A stretch of DNA of 64,000 nt from Pseudomonadota bacterium (GTDB taxonomy: Bacteria; Pseudomonadota; Alphaproteobacteria; Rhizobiales; Xanthobacteraceae): contig JAEWFG010000093.1 of NCBI GenBank assembly GCA_023388935.1, positions 10,240 through 74,239 of the forward strand, in the 5' to 3' direction. The notes below the pieces were generated by a model, which saw only the letters and a program-made list of their open reading frames with translations, made no database searches and was not told the DNA's origin. This document shows positions 46,337 through 55,250 of the stretch, piece by piece. Within the stretch, counting starts at the first letter, position 1, and each line of letters begins with the position of its first letter. The translations under genes were made by a program, and so were the position numbers.

Positions 46337-47011
46337 TCAGCGATTTTCCCGCCAGCAGGTCGAAAGCGAGCTGGCCTGCGCCCTTGCCACATAGGTCCCG
46401 GCCAGCCTCCGGACGCCGGGTCCGGGGGTCCTGGCGCTGCGTTTGACCGGATTCGGCAGGATCGAGGCCAGCAGGGCCGCCTCCCGGGGAGAGAGGTCAG
46501 CCGCCGACTTGCCGAAAGCATAGGCGCTGCCCGTTTCCACCCCGAATTGGCCTCGTGGGCCCAACTCGGCGATGTTGAGGTAAATCTCCAGAATCCGCGG
46601 CTTGGGCAGGACGAAGTCGATCCACAGCGCCATCGGGAATTCCAAAGCCTTGCGGGCAAAATCCCGCCCCTGCCAGAGAAACAGGTTTTTCGCGACCTGC
46701 TGGGTGATGGTGGATGCGCCCCGGAACGGCGCGCCGTCCTCCCGGGCATCGTCGATGGCCTCGCGCAGCGCCCCCCAGTCGATGCCACGGTGCTTGCAGA
46801 AATGGGCGTCCTCCGCCGCGACCACCGAGCGCGGCAGATAGGGCGACATCGCCGCCAGATCTATCCATTCCCGATGCATTGGTGCGCCGCGAAGCCAGCG
46901 CCAGGCCATCAGCGTCGAAACGGGATGGCCGGTGCGATAGAACGGCGTGATCACGTAGGGCGCGAGAGCTACGACCGCGAGCAGCACGAGGAGGATTTTG
47001 ACGATGCGCAA
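46337..47011 (-). CDS. mtgA: Monofunctional peptidoglycan transglycosylase
   Basis: 224 aa; family GT51 enzyme that polymerises lipid II into glycan strands on the periplasmic side. A single N-terminal membrane anchor ([18 protein letters not shown]) is followed by the catalytic motifs [15 protein letters not shown] (donor-site Glu), [15 protein letters not shown] and [12 protein letters not shown]. Length fits MtgA. The gene is upstream of rpmF on the same strand. Confidence 0.96.
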   Translation of the reverse strand: MRIVKILLVLLAVVALAPYVITPFYRTGHPVSTLMAWRWLRGAPMHREWIDLAAMSPYLPRSVVAAEDAHFCKHRGIDWGALREAIDDAREDGAPFRGASTITQQVAKNLFLWQGRDFARKALEFPMALWIDFVLPKPRILEIYLNIAELGPRGQFGVETGSAYAFGKSAADLSPREAALLASILPNPVKRSARTPGPGVRRLAGTYVARAQASSLSTCWRENR

Positions 47012-47171
47012 ATCGACCTTTCCGGCTCAAAATGAAACGCGGCCACGGATCGGGCATTAAGTCTGTGATAATTCGAGCCTTTTCCAGCACTTTTTAGGCC
47101 TTCCAAACGATTGACTGGGCCGGTCGCATAAAGGATTGTCCCGCCGAATTTTAGTTCTGGAGCTCTTCTTG

Positions 47172-48095
47172 ATGACTGGCACATCCCCGTCCGATTTCGC
47201 CAAACGTCTGGACAAGACCGCTGATGATACCGAGGCCCTGCTCGGGCGCCTGTTGTCAGACGACATCCTGCCCGATGAGATCGCCCGGCCCAAGCGACTG
47301 ATGGACGCAATGCGCTATTCGAGCCTCAATGGCGGCAAGCGCCTGCGGCCGTTCCTGGTGGTCGAGAGCGCGGCCGTGTTCGGTGTTCCGCGCGAGGCCG
47401 CGCTGCTCGCCGGTGCGGCGCTCGAATGCATCCACTGCTATTCGCTGATCCATGACGATCTGCCGTCGATGGACAATTCGGACCTGCGCCGCGGCCGCCC
47501 CACCCTGCACAAGAAGACCGATGATGCGACCGCGATCCTCGCCGGCGACGGTCTGTTGACCCTCGCCTTCGACATCATCACCCGCGACGAGATTCACCGC
47601 GACGCCAATGTGCGGCTGCTCCTGACGCGCGCACTGGCGCGCTGCGCCGGCATCGGCGGCATGGTCGGCGGCCAGATGCTCGATCTCGCCGGAGAAGGCC
47701 GCTTTGGCGACCGCGAGCCGGTCGATGTCGCGCGCCTCCAGCAGATGAAGACCGGTGCGCTGCTGCGCTACGGCTGCATCGCCGGCGCGATTCTCGGCCA
47801 AGCCTCGCAGAAAGAATATCAGGCGCTCGACGACTACGGCCACGCGATCGGCGAGGCCTTCCAGATCGCCGACGATCTGCTCGACGTCGAAGGCGATGCG
47901 GCGGCCCTCGGCAAGCCTTCGGGCCAGGACGCAGCGCTCGGCAAGACCACCTTCGTCACCCAGCTCGGCCTCGAAGGCGCCCGGCAGCGCGTGCGCGACC
48001 TGCTCGCGCGGGCCGACAGCGCAGTGTCGATCTTCGGCGACCGCGCCGCCGTGCTGCAAGCCGCCGCGCGGTTTGTCGCCGAGCGCAAGAGCTGA
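47172..48095 (+). CDS. ispA: Farnesyl diphosphate synthase-type polyprenyl synthetase
   Basis: 307 aa from the ATG at 47172. It condenses isopentenyl diphosphate with allylic diphosphates. First aspartate-rich motif DDLPSMD near residue 105 and second DDLLD near 235 are present, with GGKRLRP and the conserved GQxxD-type GGQMLDL. The short-chain (C15/C20) type is suggested by ispA-like sequence, but product length cannot be fixed by eye. Directly followed by a DUF1345 gene. Confidence 0.9.
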   Translation: MTGTSPSDFAKRLDKTADDTEALLGRLLSDDILPDEIARPKRLMDAMRYSSLNGGKRLRPFLVVESAAVFGVPREAALLAGAALECIHCYSLIHDDLPSMDNSDLRRGRPTLHKKTDDATAILAGDGLLTLAFDIITRDEIHRDANVRLLLTRALARCAGIGGMVGGQMLDLAGEGRFGDREPVDVARLQQMKTGALLRYGCIAGAILGQASQKEYQALDDYGHAIGEAFQIADDLLDVEGDAAALGKPSGQDAALGKTTFVTQLGLEGARQRVRDLLARADSAVSIFGDRAAVLQAAARFVAERKS

Positions 48096-48104
48096 CGCAC
48101 ATCG

Positions 48105-48797
48105 ATGGCGGCCGACGGCAAGGAAGATCCCGTCCTCGTCCGCTTCCGTCAGATGTCGCGGCCGATGCGGCTGCTTTATGCGCGACGGCGGGCGTTCATC
48201 TCGCTCGGCGTCGGCATCCTCGTCTGCCTGCTGATCCCTGGCGCGCACCGGCTGGTGACGCGGCTGCTGTTCGGCTGGGATGCGCTGGTCGCGGTCTATC
48301 TGGTGCTCGTCTACATCATGATGCTTTGCAACGATCACCAGTACATTCGCCGTGCCGCCGCGATGCAGGACGACGGCCGCTTCGTGATCCTCTTGGTGAC
48401 AGCGACCGGCGCCTTCGCCAGCATTGCCGCGATCGTCTCGGAACTCGGGACGTCGCATCGCGGAGTGTTGGAGCTGACCGTCGCGATTGCGACCATCGCA
48501 CTGTCATGGGCCGCCGTACACACGACCTTCGCGCTACATTACGCGCATGATTATTATCGGCACGCCAAGCCGGGCGGTCTTCAGTTCCCCAGCGGCGACA
48601 AGGAAGACCACGCCGACTATTGGGACTTCGTCTATTTCTCTTTCGTGATCGGCATGACCGCGCAGGTCTCCGACGTCGGCATCACCGACAAGACCATCCG
48701 CCGCACCGCCACCGCGCACGGCATCGTGTCCTTCATCTACAACACGGCATTGCTGGCGCTGACGGTGAACATCGCGGCGAGTGCGATCGCGCCTTGA
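48105..48797 (+). CDS. DUF1345 membrane protein
   Basis: 230 aa with five to six membrane segments. The signature of the family is HTTFALHYAHDYY and DFVYFSFVIGMTAQVSDV, the latter resembling a potassium-channel pore region, but the function is unknown. It starts nine bases after ispA and may be co-transcribed with it. Confidence 0.88.
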   Translation: MAADGKEDPVLVRFRQMSRPMRLLYARRRAFISLGVGILVCLLIPGAHRLVTRLLFGWDALVAVYLVLVYIMMLCNDHQYIRRAAAMQDDGRFVILLVTATGAFASIAAIVSELGTSHRGVLELTVAIATIALSWAAVHTTFALHYAHDYYRHAKPGGLQFPSGDKEDHADYWDFVYFSFVIGMTAQVSDVGITDKTIRRTATAHGIVSFIYNTALLALTVNIAASAIAP

Positions 48798-48819
48798 CGA
48801 TCGTCCCGGCCCGGCGGTG

Positions 48820-50535
48820 TCAGTTGCATACCTCCACATTGGCATCATTGCCCGGGCCGCCGCCGCGATATTCGAGATGGCAGCCGCGATTGACCGGGCG
48901 GCAGGTGCCGCCGCTGCCGCAATAGACCTGGCCACCACCGCCTGAGGCGCGACGCGCGCCGGCCGCAGGCTTCGACGGCACGGGCTTGGCTGCGCGCTTC
49001 CTCGCGCACTCATTGTCGTCGTTCAACGCATAGCCGTCACCGCAGACGATCTTGGTGCACTTGTCGCTGTCGGCCTTGAAGCCGTGCTCGCAAACCAGCG
49101 GGCAGACGCGCGACGGCTTTGACTTGATCGTATCGAGCGCGTCAGTGCTCGCCACCTTCACGTCGAGCTTGGTGCCGGCATAGCGGTTGAACCGCGACAG
49201 CGACCGCTGCGAGGACGTATTCCAGTTGCCATCGGCCTGTCCGGAGAAGCAGCCGACACGGCCAAGCTCGGTCTGCACCGAGCGGCTGAGATCAGCCGGC
49301 GCGGTCGCCGGCGTCAGCGAAGTGACGTTCGTTCCAGACGGGCTCGCAGCGCTTGCCGGCGCAACGACCGGCGCAGCGGCGGCGAGGTTGACGCGCTGCT
49401 GCTCGGCGGCGGCCGCCTGCTGCTGCGCCTGTTCCTTGGCCTTCTGCGCGGCAAGCTGCGCCTGCTCGGCGGCCTTTGCGTCAGCGGCAGCCTTGGCCTG
49501 CGCATCCTTCTGCGCGCCAAGCGCAACGAGACGATCGCGCTCGGCTTCAGCCTGTTTCGTCTTCTCGATCGCCGCCGCATGGGTCTGCTCGGCCCCGATT
49601 TTTTCGAGCTGAAGCTTGGCGAGGCTGGAATAGAAACCATCGGGGTGCTGGGCGAGGAATGCCTCCCATGCCGGTCTGTTGCCGACCTGGAGCGCAAGCT
49701 CGTAATCGCGGCGGATATCGGCCTGCGGATTCGGAGCAGCCGCTGCAGTTGCCGCCACCTTGACCGGCACCAACGGCACGTCCTCGCCACCGAGCGAGCC
49801 GTAGACGAACGGCTCCTGCTTGTTGCCGGTCGACTTGAGCACGTCGTCACGCACGAAGCCAAAGGCGCGGCGGACGTCGAGGCCCGGCGTCGTCAGATGC
49901 TTTGACAACGCCACGGTAAAGGGACTGTTGGCGCCGTCGCCGTCCTGCGCCGTGAAACCGGCCTTGGCCGAATAGGCGATCAGCATGTTGGGGCTGGTCG
50001 GCTCGACCTGGGCCAGGCCGCGGCCTATGCCGCGCGTGGCGACCGTGCGCTTCATGGTCTTGCCGAACGGATCGTCACGGCAGGCGTCGAGGATCACCAG
50101 GCGAAGCTGCTTTGCAGGTTCGACCGCGACCAGGATGCGGTCGAGGGAAAGCGCCTCGTCATAGACGTCGGTGTCGCGCTCGAGCTTGGCGTCGACCGGG
50201 ATCAGATAGTTCGAGCCTTCGACCTCGATGCCGTGACCGGCATAGTAGATCACGGCGATGTCGGCATCGCGGGTCGCGTCGGCGAATTCACGCAGCGCAC
50301 GCCGCGTGTCCAGCGCCAACAGATCATGCCGGGAATCGACGATGTCGAAGCCGGCCTGCTTCAGTGTCCTGGCGATCACCGCGCCGTCGTTGACGGGATT
50401 GGCGAGTGACGGCGCGTGCTGATAGGCCGAGTTGGCGATCACCAGCGCGACACGCTTTCCGGCGAAAGCGGGCCCGGCGCCGAACAGCAGCGCGACCGCG
50501 AGGAGAAGCGAGCAAAGCCTGAGCAGATTGCGCAT
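48820..50535 (-). CDS. Secreted caspase-family (C14) protein
   Basis: 571 aa with a signal peptide (cleavage after PAFAG) and a caspase-like domain (about 27-245). The catalytic dyad is H101 in YYAGHG and C152 in LDACRDDPF. A long Ala/Gln/Lys coiled-coil (about 300-390), a peptidoglycan-binding-like helical domain (ELGRVGCFSGQADGNW), and a cysteine-rich tail (VCPLVCEHGF, CGSGGTCRP) follow. Envelope protease or scaffold; biological role in bacteria is poorly known. Confidence 0.9.
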   Translation of the reverse strand: MRNLLRLCSLLLAVALLFGAGPAFAGKRVALVIANSAYQHAPSLANPVNDGAVIARTLKQAGFDIVDSRHDLLALDTRRALREFADATRDADIAVIYYAGHGIEVEGSNYLIPVDAKLERDTDVYDEALSLDRILVAVEPAKQLRLVILDACRDDPFGKTMKRTVATRGIGRGLAQVEPTSPNMLIAYSAKAGFTAQDGDGANSPFTVALSKHLTTPGLDVRRAFGFVRDDVLKSTGNKQEPFVYGSLGGEDVPLVPVKVAATAAAAPNPQADIRRDYELALQVGNRPAWEAFLAQHPDGFYSSLAKLQLEKIGAEQTHAAAIEKTKQAEAERDRLVALGAQKDAQAKAAADAKAAEQAQLAAQKAKEQAQQQAAAAEQQRVNLAAAAPVVAPASAASPSGTNVTSLTPATAPADLSRSVQTELGRVGCFSGQADGNWNTSSQRSLSRFNRYAGTKLDVKVASTDALDTIKSKPSRVCPLVCEHGFKADSDKCTKIVCGDGYALNDDNECARKRAAKPVPSKPAAGARRASGGGGQVYCGSGGTCRPVNRGCHLEYRGGGPGNDANVEVCN

Positions 50536-50718
50536 GACACGACTTCCGAAAGTTCAGGGCCGTTAGAGCCCCCCTTTGGGGCCACTTTAGCAATATCCGC
50601 CGCTGGCGCTTGTGATGGAGGTCACGAAGACGGTGCCGGCGACAGGCCGAAAGTCCCCTTTGGTTTGTCGCGCCAGCACAAGTGGGGTTCGCCGACAAAT
50701 GCGCGCGACCGGGTTATC

Positions 50719-51147
50719 CTAGCCATTCCCGACGTGCCCCTGATACTGCGGCAGATTGTCCGTGATCTCGTACCAGGGCGCCTTCGAACCCACGAAAATA
50801 TGGGCGGTCGGCCGGATCGAGGGAGCATCGACCAGGGTCCCCATGGCGACATGGACCCATTTTCCTTCGCGCACCCGGGAATAGAGCAGCGAGCCGCAAC
50901 GGGCACAGTGGGCATCATGGGTGGTGTCGTCGCCGAAGATGATGCGACGGTCCTCGCCATGGACGATGCGGAGCTTCTCTTGCTCGATCCCGGCGAACGG
51001 CTTGAAGGCGGAGCCGGTGGTGCGGCGGCAATTCGAGCAGTGGCAGTTCATCGCATAGGAAAACGCGTCTGCCACCTCATAGCGCACCGTGCGACAATAG
51101 CATTCACCAGTCAGGTTACGAACGTTCGAATTGTCTGATCCGGGCAT
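50719..51147 (-). CDS. GFA-family zinc protein
   Basis: 142 aa from the ATG at 51145-51147 (GAGG upstream). Zinc-binding pattern of the glutathione-dependent formaldehyde-activating family: ECYCRTVRY, NCHCSNCRR, and CARCGSLLY. The family name is historical; most members have no proven activity. It is divergent from the following NTF2-like gene. Confidence 0.92.
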   Translation of the reverse strand: MPGSDNSNVRNLTGECYCRTVRYEVADAFSYAMNCHCSNCRRTTGSAFKPFAGIEQEKLRIVHGEDRRIIFGDDTTHDAHCARCGSLLYSRVREGKWVHVAMGTLVDAPSIRPTAHIFVGSKAPWYEITDNLPQYQGHVGNG

Positions 51148-51241
51148 CACTGTGTCCTCGCACAATTGGCTGAGACACCCATAGCGCAATTTGATGTGCG
51201 CGACTAAGCTCCGTCCAAGCCATCATGCGAGGGGACGACCC

Positions 51242-51616
51242 ATGAGCCAGAACCGTTCGAGCGTCGAAGCCGTCGTGCAAAGCTATTTCGACGGACTTTA
51301 CGAGGGCGACGCCGAAAAACTCGGCGCCATCTTCCATCCCTCGGCCGACCTTCGCTGGGTCGAGAAGGGCGAGCTGCAGGTGCTGACCGTGCCCGACTGG
51401 CTCGACCGCGTGCGCAAGCGCGCCTCCGCCAAGGCCGAAGGCAAGCCGCGCGAGGATTTCATCGTCACCATCGATCGTTCGGATGACAAGACCGCCTTCA
51501 TCAAGGTCAGGTGCCAACTGCCGCCACGTTTTTTCACCGACTATCTGGTGGCGATGAAGCTCGCCGACGGCTGGCAGATCGTGTCGAAGTCGTACCGGTA
51601 TGACCTGAGGGAGTGA
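51242..51616 (+). CDS. NTF2-like (lumazine-binding type) protein
   Basis: 124 aa from the ATG at 51242 with GAGGGG upstream. A cone-shaped alpha+beta fold pattern is seen: VEAVVQSYFDGLYEGDAEKL, LYEGD, then FTDYLVAMKLADGWQIVSKSY. Such proteins are often small-molecule-binding or enzymes. No catalytic Asp-His pair is evident to me. Function not assignable. Confidence 0.85.
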   Translation: MSQNRSSVEAVVQSYFDGLYEGDAEKLGAIFHPSADLRWVEKGELQVLTVPDWLDRVRKRASAKAEGKPREDFIVTIDRSDDKTAFIKVRCQLPPRFFTDYLVAMKLADGWQIVSKSYRYDLRE

Positions 51617-51668
51617 GGGGCTCGATCCTCCGCTGCCCGAAATCGGGCGTACTCGCTCCGCATTCTCG

Positions 51669-51742
51669 GTCATTGCGAGCGCAGCGAAGCAATCCAGAGC
51701 CCGCGGAGGAAGACTGGATTGCTTCGCTGCGCTCGCAATGAC
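51669..51742. repeat. Palindromic intergenic repeat (GTCATTGCGAG family)
   Basis: GTCATTGCGAGCGCAGCGAAGC at the left and GCTTCGCTGCGCTCGCAATGAC at the right form an almost perfect long hairpin. The same family is at 54321-54406. Confidence 0.88.
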
Positions 51743-51786
51743 GACGCTACATCCCACCCCACTTCCGTCTAGCCTGAAAGCTCCCC

Positions 51787-52644
51787 ATGTCTCTCGACCG
51801 CCGCTCACTGCTCGCTTCACTCTGCTGGATGGCCGCCTCACCTGCGCTCGCCACAAATGCACCGCCTGAACTCGAAACCTATGAGCGCGAGAGCGGCGGA
51901 CGGATCGGGGTTTATGCCGAAAACCTCGCGACCGGCGCAAAGCTCGCATGGCGCGCCGACGAGCGGTTCGTGATGTGCTCGACATTCAAGGCTTCGCTCG
52001 CGGCCTGCGTGCTGGCAAGGGTCGATCGCGGCGAGGAGCAGCTTGCGGCCATGATCTCCTATGGCAAGGCCGATCTCCTGGACTACGCGCCGGTCGCGAA
52101 GCAAAATCTTTCGACCGGCGCAATGTCGGTCGCCGACATGTGCAAGGCGATTGTCGAGCTCAGCGACAATACCTGCGCCAATTTGCTGCTGGCGCGGATC
52201 GGCGGACCCGCCGCGCTCACTGCGTTTTGGCGATCGCTCGGCGACACCACTTCGCGGCTCGACCACAACGAGCCCGAGCTCAACCGCTCGCCGCCCGGCG
52301 ATCCCCGTGACACCACGACGCCGGCGGCGATGGCAGGGAACCTGCGCCGGCTGGTGCTCGGCGAAAGCCTGTCGCCGGCATCGCGCGCGCAGCTCACCGA
52401 CTGGATGGTGAATTGCAAGACCGGCGCGAACCGGCTGCGCGGCGGGCTGCCCGCAAGCTGGAAGATCGGCGACAAGACCGGCAATAACGGCAAGGACGCA
52501 TCGGGCGATATCGCGGTCGCCTGGCCCAGGCCCGATGCGCCGATCCTGATCGCGGCCTATACCCAGGGCGGCAAGCCGAGTGCGGCGCAGATCGAGGCGG
52601 TGTTCGCACGTATCGGACGCATGGTGGCCGAACGGCTGGCGTAA
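51787..52644 (+). CDS. Class A beta-lactamase
   Basis: 285 aa, exported, probably by the Tat system (DRRSLLASLCWMAA after the start). Catalytic motifs are S65-T-F-K68 (Ambler S70-K73), S126-D-N (SDN loop), E162 in NEPELN (E166), and K230-T-G (KTG). It should hydrolyse beta-lactams; the spectrum cannot be read. C64 just before the active serine occurs in carbapenemase-type enzymes, but the partner cysteine after KTG is absent (NNGKD). Likely a chromosomal gene; no mobile elements nearby. Confidence 0.95.
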   Translation: MSLDRRSLLASLCWMAASPALATNAPPELETYERESGGRIGVYAENLATGAKLAWRADERFVMCSTFKASLAACVLARVDRGEEQLAAMISYGKADLLDYAPVAKQNLSTGAMSVADMCKAIVELSDNTCANLLLARIGGPAALTAFWRSLGDTTSRLDHNEPELNRSPPGDPRDTTTPAAMAGNLRRLVLGESLSPASRAQLTDWMVNCKTGANRLRGGLPASWKIGDKTGNNGKDASGDIAVAWPRPDAPILIAAYTQGGKPSAAQIEAVFARIGRMVAERLA

Positions 52645-52690
52645 GCTGCACCGCATTGACCTTGCGGCCGCTTCCGGGTGAAGACAGGCC

Positions 52691-54301
52691 ATGATCGAAG
52701 CGCAATTTCAGACCTTTCTGATCCTGCTCGCCGTGCTGGCGGGCACGGCGCTCGTCGCCCGCCGCTTCAAGATAGCGCCTGCCATTCTCCTGATGCTGTC
52801 CGGCGTCGGCCTCGCCTTTGTGCCGGGCATGCCGCCGGTCGAGCTGCCGCCGGAGCTGGTGCTGCTGATGGTGCTGCCGCCCCTGATCTACTCGGCGAGC
52901 GTCGCCATGAGCTGGCGCGAATTCAGGAACAATTTGCGGCCGATCGTACTGCTTGCGGTCGGCGCGGTGATCTTCACCGCGGCGCTGGTCGCGGCCGCAA
53001 CGCATTATCTGATCGGCCTGCCCTGGACGATCGGCTTCCTGCTCGGCGCCATCGTCGCGCCGCCCGACGTGGTGGCGCCGCTCGCGATCGCGCGACGGCT
53101 GAACATGCCGCGCCGGATCCTGGTCGTGCTCGAGGGCGAAGGGCTGGCCAACGACGCGACCGCGCTGATCCTCTACCGCTTCGCGCTCGCCGCAATCATG
53201 GTCGGCCATTTCTCGCTGCCGCTGGCCGCCGGGGAGTTTTGCCTCATCGTCGCCGGCGAGATCGCCTTCGGCATCGGCGTCGGCTGGCTTTCCCTCCGCT
53301 TCCGCAAATGGTCCAGGGATCCGCAGGTCGAGCTCACGCTGTCCCTGATCACGCCCTATGTCTCCTATTGGCTGCCCGAGCATGTCGGCGGCTCCGGCGT
53401 GATCGCAACCGTCGCCTGCGGCCTCTATGTGAGCTGGAACGGCCCGCTGCTGATCTCCTCGGCGACGCGCCTGCAGGGCATCTTCTTCTGGGACCTCGTG
53501 ATCTACCTGATCGAGGGCCTGCTGTTCCTGCTCACCGGCTTCCAGATGCGCGCGCTCTACGAGAAGTCGAAGGCGTTTCCGCTCGACGACATCATGATCG
53601 CGACGGCCGTGGTCATGACCATCATCGTCCTCGCGCGCTTTGTCTGGCTCTATCCTGCAGTCTACCTGCCGCGGATCTTGAGCAAGTCGCTGCGCGAACG
53701 CGATCCGTCCCCGCCATGGCAATGGCCGTTCGTGCTCGCGTTCACCGGCGTGCGCGGCTCGGTGTCGCTCGCGGCCGCGCTGGCGCTGCCGTTCACGCTG
53801 CCGGGCGGCGAGGCCTTCCCATATCGCGACCTGATCCTGTTCGTCGCCTTTGGCGTCATCTTGATCACGCTGATCGGCGTCGGCCTGACCCTGCCGCCGG
53901 TGGTGCAATGGCTCGGGATCGCCGAGGCCGGCCGCAACGAGCATGTCGCCGAGCATGAGGCCGAGATCGTCGCGCGCCGCCAGGCCCTCGACGCTGCGCT
54001 GAAGTCGCTCGACGCGCTGACCGAGGAGAAGCAAGTATCTGAGGAGGTGATGCGGCTCCTGCGCGCGCGCCACGAGATCCGCGTCAACCAGCTCCCGGAT
54101 TCGCTCGATCCCGCCCACCACGACGTCTCCGCCGCCGGCACCGCGCTGACCCGCGACCTGATCGACGCCGAGCGCAAGTTCATCCACGACCTCCTGCGCG
54201 ACGGCCAGATCACCGACGAGACGCGGCGACGGATCGAGCGTGATCTCGATCTTGAAGAGGCGAGTTTGGCGAACAGGGAGTATCGGGAAGCGCCGCTGTA
54301 G
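52691..54301 (+). CDS. Na+/H+ antiporter, CPA1 family
   Basis: 536 aa; N-terminal 400 residues have about 12 membrane segments with the CPA1 ion-binding motif region around GAIVAPPDVVAPLAIAR and EGEGLANDATALI. A cytoplasmic C-terminal tail of about 130 residues is charged and helical. It exchanges monovalent cations for protons. Starts 46 bases after the beta-lactamase, so co-transcription is possible but not required. Confidence 0.93.
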   Translation: MIEAQFQTFLILLAVLAGTALVARRFKIAPAILLMLSGVGLAFVPGMPPVELPPELVLLMVLPPLIYSASVAMSWREFRNNLRPIVLLAVGAVIFTAALVAAATHYLIGLPWTIGFLLGAIVAPPDVVAPLAIARRLNMPRRILVVLEGEGLANDATALILYRFALAAIMVGHFSLPLAAGEFCLIVAGEIAFGIGVGWLSLRFRKWSRDPQVELTLSLITPYVSYWLPEHVGGSGVIATVACGLYVSWNGPLLISSATRLQGIFFWDLVIYLIEGLLFLLTGFQMRALYEKSKAFPLDDIMIATAVVMTIIVLARFVWLYPAVYLPRILSKSLRERDPSPPWQWPFVLAFTGVRGSVSLAAALALPFTLPGGEAFPYRDLILFVAFGVILITLIGVGLTLPPVVQWLGIAEAGRNEHVAEHEAEIVARRQALDAALKSLDALTEEKQVSEEVMRLLRARHEIRVNQLPDSLDPAHHDVSAAGTALTRDLIDAERKFIHDLLRDGQITDETRRRIERDLDLEEASLANREYREAPL

Positions 54302-54320
54302 GGCGCTGCAGGCTGCTTCC

Positions 54321-54406
54321 GTCATTGCGAGGAGCTCTTGCGACGAAGCAATCCAGAGTCCCTCCGCAGGTGCATTTCTGGATTGCTTCGCTGCGCTCGC
54401 AATGAC
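54321..54406. repeat. Palindromic intergenic repeat (GTCATTGCGAG family)
   Basis: GTCATTGCGA at 54321 and TCGCAATGAC ending at 54406 are inverted, with inner AAGCAATCCAG/CTGGATTGCTT. It lies between the convergent antiporter and amidase genes. Confidence 0.85.
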
Positions 54407-54434
54407 GAACGCTGAAGCAGTGGCGCAAAACTAC

Positions 54435-55244
54435 CTATTTTTCGCAGAACTCGCCCATCGCCGCCGCCACAGCCCCCGCAATCAGTTCCTGCCGCTCGGG
54501 CGAATTCATCGCCATTTCCTCGTCGCGGTTGATGATGGAGCCGGCCTCGAGCAGCACGGCGGCGCTGTTCGTCCGCGACAGCACGACGAGCTCGTCAAAG
54601 CGGTAGATGCCGACGTCCTTGTCGAGCAGCTTGCGCCGATAGCGGCCCATCACCGGCAGGGTGTATTGGCTGGCATATTGCAGGCCGCGCTCCTTCAATT
54701 CCTTGCCGAGCAGCCGAGCGAAGGCGAGGCTGGTGCGGAAGTGCGGGTTACGCTCGGACACGAACAGCGAATGACCGCGAAAGCGGTCACTGAAGAAGCT
54801 CTTCGCGCCCTCGAACTCCCATTCCTTGAGCAGCTTGTCCGGCACCGAATCGTGATGGATCGACAGGACGAAGTCGGCGCGCGCGGCATTGGCCGCAGCG
54901 ACGCGCTTGAGCAGGCTCGGTTGAGCCTTGCCATCCGTGACGAGCACACGGGTCGCGGCAAAGCCTGCCGACTTCAGTCTCTCGCCGATGAGCTTCGCCA
55001 GCCGCAGATTGAAGCCGAACTCCGTATCGTTGCGCGCGCTCGTTGCGCCATATGCTTCCGCGGTGTGCCCGACATCCAGGATGATCCGGAATTTTCGTGG
55101 CTCGCATTTCTCCGGCGCGGGCACGGGCCTGGATCTGGCTTTGGCGACCTTCCGCACCGGTGCGGCACGACCCGCATCGATCGACGGGAGCGGTAGCGCG
55201 GCAAGCGACACTGCGAGCATTGCGACCATGCTCCGCGATCGCAC
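54435..55244 (-). CDS. N-acetylmuramoyl-L-alanine amidase (Amidase_3)
   Basis: 269 aa beginning at GTG with GGAG upstream; an internal ATG at 55229 is an alternative. A signal peptide is followed by a basic linker (VRKVAKARSRPVP) and a zinc amidase domain: LDVGHT (first His), the Glu in NDTEFGFN, SIHHDS (second His), and LLEAGSIIN with the catalytic Glu. It cleaves the peptide stem from glycan. It lies between the convergent antiporter and the Rieske gene. Confidence 0.9.
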   Translation of the reverse strand: MRSRSMVAMLAVSLAALPLPSIDAGRAAPVRKVAKARSRPVPAPEKCEPRKFRIILDVGHTAEAYGATSARNDTEFGFNLRLAKLIGERLKSAGFAATRVLVTDGKAQPSLLKRVAAANAARADFVLSIHHDSVPDKLLKEWEFEGAKSFFSDRFRGHSLFVSERNPHFRTSLAFARLLGKELKERGLQYASQYTLPVMGRYRRKLLDKDVGIYRFDELVVLSRTNSAAVLLEAGSIINRDEEMAMNSPERQELIAGAVAAAMGEFCEK

Positions 55245-55250
55245 CAGACG

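Noticed and set aside
52394..54325. Minus-strand open frame of 643 codons
   Set aside because: Shadow of the beta-lactamase and antiporter genes; Arg/Gln/Asp-rich with no recognisable family.
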